NCBI GenBank assembly: GCA_015232735.1
Contig: JADFZC010000085.1
Coordinates: 1-9,116 of the forward strand
Source: Oligoflexales bacterium
GTDB taxonomy: Bacteria > Bdellovibrionota > Oligoflexia > Oligoflexales > Oligoflexaceae
Length of the DNA: 9,116 nt
Direction: 5' to 3'
The notes under the pieces were generated by a model. The model searched no databases. It was not told where the DNA came from and worked only from the letters and a program-made list of their open reading frames with translations. Of the stretch, positions 6,350 through 9,116 are shown in pieces (positions within the stretch are counted from its first letter, which is position 1; each line of letters opens with the position of its first letter). The translations under genes were made by a program, and so were the position numbers.

Positions 6350-8437
6350 ATGAAGATCAGCCGAATTATATCGAACATTATGCGGCAGGCAACCTATCTT
6401 GTTTTTTTGCTAACTTTGCTTTCGCAAAATGGATATGCGCTAAACTGCCATGAGATAAAGGAGTTGACTTACTTATACTTCAAAATGCACTACTCATTCA
6501 ACACCTTCGATGCCGAACTCAGCAAAAGGACACTCGATAATTTTCTTAAGGCCTGGGACCCGGGGAAACAGTTTTTTTTCAAGGCGGACATAGACGATTT
6601 TGAGGCAAAATATGCATCCAAGCTTGGAGAAATGATAAAATCCAACGACTGCACCGCCATTGATACAATTGTAAACGTATACTCCAAGAGGTTTGAGGAA
6701 AGAGAGAAATACGCATATAAGCTGATCGATGACAAATATGATTTTACGATCGATGAATATCTGATTGTCGACAGAAAAAAGATGGGCTATGCACTGACGC
6801 TTGAAGAGTTGAATGAGAGATGGCGAAAGAGGGTAAAATTTCAGCTTCTGGAGTTAAAATCATCCGTCGATTCCATCCAGAAGGCCAAGGAGAAGCTAAA
6901 AAAGAGGTATGAACTTGTTCAAAAGAGACACAATGAAATGACCAAGGATCAGGTTCTCAGTATTTTTTTAAACTCCTTTTCCTCAGCCCTGGACCCGCAC
7001 TCCAGTTACCTACCTGCCGATGATCTTGAAGATTTTAAAATAAGAACGAGGCTTTCCCTTGAAGGTATCGGGGCGACTTTAAGATCGGAAGATGGCTTTA
7101 CCATCGTTGTGGCCATGGTCAAGGGCGGTGCGGCACAGAAGGGAGGACTTCTAAAGGTAAATGACAAGATCATAGGAGTTGCCCAGGGAGACGGCGAATC
7201 GGTGGATGTCATAGACATGGATCTGCAGGAGGTTGTCAAGAAGATCAGGGGACCCGGGGGAACATTTGTAAAACTGACAGTAATGAGAGAGGTCGCGGAC
7301 AAGACCATAAAACTTGTGATTCCCATAAAAAGGGAGAAGATCCAGCTTGTAGATCAGCAGGCGAGCTCGAAACTGGTGAATGTGGTAGTCAAGCCTAAAC
7401 CTGGCGAGACGGGAAAATACAAGGTCGGCGTAATTAATCTTCCATCTTTTTATATTGATTTCGACGGCAGAAGGGACAGGATAGAGAACTTCAAAAGTTC
7501 TTCACAGGATACTATAAATGAGATCGAAAAACTTAAAAAGCAGGGTGTGGACGGTCTTATAATGGATTTAAGGAACAATGGAGGCGGCAGCCTGGATGAA
7601 TCGGTAAGGGTTGCAGGGCTTTTTTTCAACAAGGGTCCCGTTGTTCAGGTTAAAACACAGAAAGGGGACGTCAAGTCTTATGACGATGAGGATGGTGTCA
7701 CGTTCTACGACGGCCCGCTGGTTGTTCTTATAAACCGCCATTCGGCAAGCGCAAGCGAGATTTTTGCCGGGGCGATTCAGGATTACGCCAGAGGAATAAT
7801 TGTTGGGGACAGCCATACATTTGGCAAGGGCACTGTGCAGAATCTGAATGACGTATCTTCGCGCCTTGGCGCCATAAAGGTCACGGTAAACAAGTTTTAC
7901 AGGGCTTCTGGGGCTTCGACTCAGCTTAACGGCGTATCTTCGGATGTCAGGCTTCCAAGTTTTGTCGACGAGTTTGAAGTTGGTGAAAAATATTATCCAT
8001 ATGCGCTGCCGTTTGAGACCATAAAAGAGGTCAGTCATGAAAAATTCGGACTTACATCGCCGTACGTTCCGACTTTGCAGAAAATAAACCAGCAGAGAAC
8101 TGCCGCAAACAAGGAATTTAAAGAGATTGTCGATGAGATAGAGAAGTACAAAAAGAATGAGGAGGAAAGATCCAAGGTCTCCCTCATGGAGAAAAAACCG
8201 GACAAGGCAGGCAAGCAGGACGGCAAGGTAAAAAGCACCAAGAGGGATCCTACTGAGGAGGAACCCGACAGCCTTGATCTGAAGGATGATATTTATCTGC
8301 AGGAATGTATAAATATAACTACCGATTACATCAGGCTTCTTCACAAGGAGGCGCCCGCTCCGATCACTATCCCCGCTCTGGCCGACGCGGCCAAGAAGGC
8401 AAAGAAAACGAGTGCGAAGAAGGGGATTAAAAAGTAG
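6350..8437 (+). CDS. prc: C-terminal processing (tail-specific) protease, peptidase family S41, Prc/Tsp type
   Basis: Envelope serine protease that degrades or trims proteins from their C-termini. 695 residues, close to E. coli Prc (682). Signal peptide at 1-30 (hydrophobic TYLVFLLTLL, probable cleavage after GYA), then the Prc-type helical N-terminal domain (LSKRTLDNFLKAWDPGKQFF near 58-77), LDPHSSYL (214-221), PDZ domain (about 239-330), and the S41 core with DLRNNGGG (406-413), SASASEIF (465-472) and TFGKGTVQ (490-497). Ser467, Lys493 and Gln497 match the E. coli Ser430/Lys455/Gln459 set; the Ser-Lys gap is one residue longer (GDSHTFGKG in place of GEPTFGKG). The Prc-type C-terminal domain is present (EFKEIVDEIEKYKK near 589-602; DDIYLQECINI near 646-656). 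The last 15 residues are Lys/Ala-rich. Two TAG stops in a row end the gene. No partner gene adjoins it; substrates are unknown. The symbol reflects domain layout; ctpA-type naming is also possible. Confidence 0.95.
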   Translation: MKISRIISNIMRQATYLVFLLTLLSQNGYALNCHEIKELTYLYFKMHYSFNTFDAELSKRTLDNFLKAWDPGKQFFFKADIDDFEAKYASKLGEMIKSNDCTAIDTIVNVYSKRFEEREKYAYKLIDDKYDFTIDEYLIVDRKKMGYALTLEELNERWRKRVKFQLLELKSSVDSIQKAKEKLKKRYELVQKRHNEMTKDQVLSIFLNSFSSALDPHSSYLPADDLEDFKIRTRLSLEGIGATLRSEDGFTIVVAMVKGGAAQKGGLLKVNDKIIGVAQGDGESVDVIDMDLQEVVKKIRGPGGTFVKLTVMREVADKTIKLVIPIKREKIQLVDQQASSKLVNVVVKPKPGETGKYKVGVINLPSFYIDFDGRRDRIENFKSSSQDTINEIEKLKKQGVDGLIMDLRNNGGGSLDESVRVAGLFFNKGPVVQVKTQKGDVKSYDDEDGVTFYDGPLVVLINRHSASASEIFAGAIQDYARGIIVGDSHTFGKGTVQNLNDVSSRLGAIKVTVNKFYRASGASTQLNGVSSDVRLPSFVDEFEVGEKYYPYALPFETIKEVSHEKFGLTSPYVPTLQKINQQRTAANKEFKEIVDEIEKYKKNEEERSKVSLMEKKPDKAGKQDGKVKSTKRDPTEEEPDSLDLKDDIYLQECINITTDYIRLLHKEAPAPITIPALADAAKKAKKTSAKKGIKK

Positions 8438-8441
8438 TAGG

Positions 8442-8889
8442 TTATAATTCTTCGGATTCAGAAGTAGAATGGCAAACTTCTTCTCCCATATCATGTTCAG
8501 CCTTTCTCAGGTTATGAGATTTGCACAAGATTTGAAGATTCCGAGGCTGTGCTTTTCCTCCATACGCTTCTGGAAAGATATGATCCATCTCCAAATGTAT
8601 TTTTGAAGTGCAGCGTCTTCCATCATTTGAGATATATTCACATTGATAATCCGCACGTTTGAGAAGATCTCTTCTTATCTTTCTCCTTCGTCACATAGTC
8701 AAAAAGGCTCGAATATCCCAAATCAATGTGGGCTTTTCGCTTCGAAATTTCACCTATACCCGCGATAATCCTTGCCTCGCTGACTCGATTTAAAAACTCC
8801 AGATTTTTGGTCTTTTTTAAAAGATCTTCTGTAGACATTTTCTTGATGATATCGATTTCCCTTAGGGAGAATTTTTCTTCACTGCACAT
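8442..8889 (-). pseudogene. HNH endonuclease remnant, internally deleted and frameshifted
   Basis: Two pieces of one endonuclease lie in different frames. The N-terminal piece (ATG at 8889, or more family-like at 8838 giving MSTEDLLKKTKNL) runs through ISKRKAHIDLGYSSLFDYVTKE and stops at 8638. The C-terminal piece, open from about 8690 and ending with TAA at 8442-8444, carries a complete HNH core: KRADYQCEY, RRCTSK, LEMDHIFPEAYGG, and NLQILCKSHN, with zinc-type cysteines and the MDH and SHN residues in place. It has no start codon of its own. In homologues as I remember them a longer middle segment follows the LFEY/LFDY block before the HNH core; here the two nearly touch, so a deletion not divisible by three is the simplest reading. 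Its stop is 4 bp from the convergent protease stop. A programmed frameshift is possible but unlikely given the missing middle. Confidence 0.82.
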
Positions 8890-9050
8890 CAATGATTATT
8901 CTTGAAAAGAAGGGGTAAAACTCATTTCAGATACTGAATATACATATATCAAAAATGAAAAATTTGCAATGAAAAAATCCATTTCACACTGCTATTTCAG
9001 CCTTATTTTGTTATCGCATGCCTACCAAAAAATCACATAAGTCCTCTTCG

Positions 9051-9069
9051 CACCTCGTTTGAGAGGGTG
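9051..9069. repeat. Short imperfect inverted repeat in the 3' flank
   Basis: CACCTC, a six-base loop (GTTTGA), then GAGGGTG: the arms pair except for one bulged G. A short T-run follows only after GGGGCACAC (from 9078), too far away for a standard terminator. Bases 8893-9116 otherwise show no gene I can support. Confidence 0.5.
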
Positions 9070-9116
9070 GGGCACACTTTTTAAAATCAGCGAGATTATC
9101 ACCTCTTGTAAACTAA

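Noticed and set aside
8447..8470. Possible hairpin ATTCTTC ... GAAG-tag-AAT between the convergent protease and HNH ends
   Set aside because: It needs a three-base bulge, has few G-C pairs and no T-run, so it does not make a convincing terminator.
7568..8494. A 308-codon open frame on the minus strand opposite the protease gene
   Set aside because: It lies antisense to strongly conserved protease domains with intact catalytic motifs, has no recognisable protein features, and overlaps the end of the HNH remnant. It is a by-product of codon use on the other strand.
8959..9084. A 40-odd codon plus-strand frame in the right flank
   Set aside because: It has no start codon with a ribosome binding site and no recognisable domain. 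It is kept only as part of the weak insertion-sequence finding.

Overview
The window reads as a piece of a Gram-negative bacterial chromosome. The best guess, inferred from protein style and not from any marker gene, is Bdellovibrionota or a neighbouring former delta-proteobacterial lineage. Three things point that way: a long tail-specific protease with an export signal, a membrane-anchored protein built from receiver-like and PilZ-like modules, and a decayed HNH endonuclease whose N-terminal block (LGYSSLFDYVTKE) resembles a family I recall as abundant in Bdellovibrio-type genomes. There are no tRNA, rRNA or CRISPR features and no intact mobile element.

Layout. Bases 2-3431 (+) hold a tightly packed oxidative pentose-phosphate operon in the order gnd (5' end cut off by the window), pgl, zwf. 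The junctions overlap or nearly touch, so one transcript starting upstream of the window is likely. Together the three enzymes take glucose-6-phosphate to ribulose-5-phosphate and yield two NADPH. zwf runs 23 bp into the end of a convergent gene. Bases 3409-5980 (-) hold a two-gene unit of unknown function: first a 606-residue single-pass membrane protein with two receiver-like and two PilZ-like modules, then an exported, probably lipid-modified protein whose start lies inside the end of the first gene. Bases 5981-6349 form an AT-rich divergent intergenic region with a good sigma70-like promoter pointing to the right and a cluster of ATAAAAG repeats. Bases 6350-8437 (+) encode a Prc/Tsp-type C-terminal processing protease. 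It ends 4 bp from the stop of a minus-strand HNH endonuclease pseudogene (8442-8889), which has lost its middle and is split between two frames. The last 220 bases are non-coding as far as I can see.

The least explained part is the minus-strand pair at 3409-5980. Its first gene has receiver-like domains that lack the usual phosphorylation residues (one has Glu where the phosphorylated Asp should be) and PilZ-like domains without the canonical c-di-GMP-binding residues. A perfect 16-bp palindrome sits just inside its start. A signalling or scaffolding module that links the cytoplasm to a cell-envelope lipoprotein is a reasonable hypothesis, but nothing in the sequence proves it.
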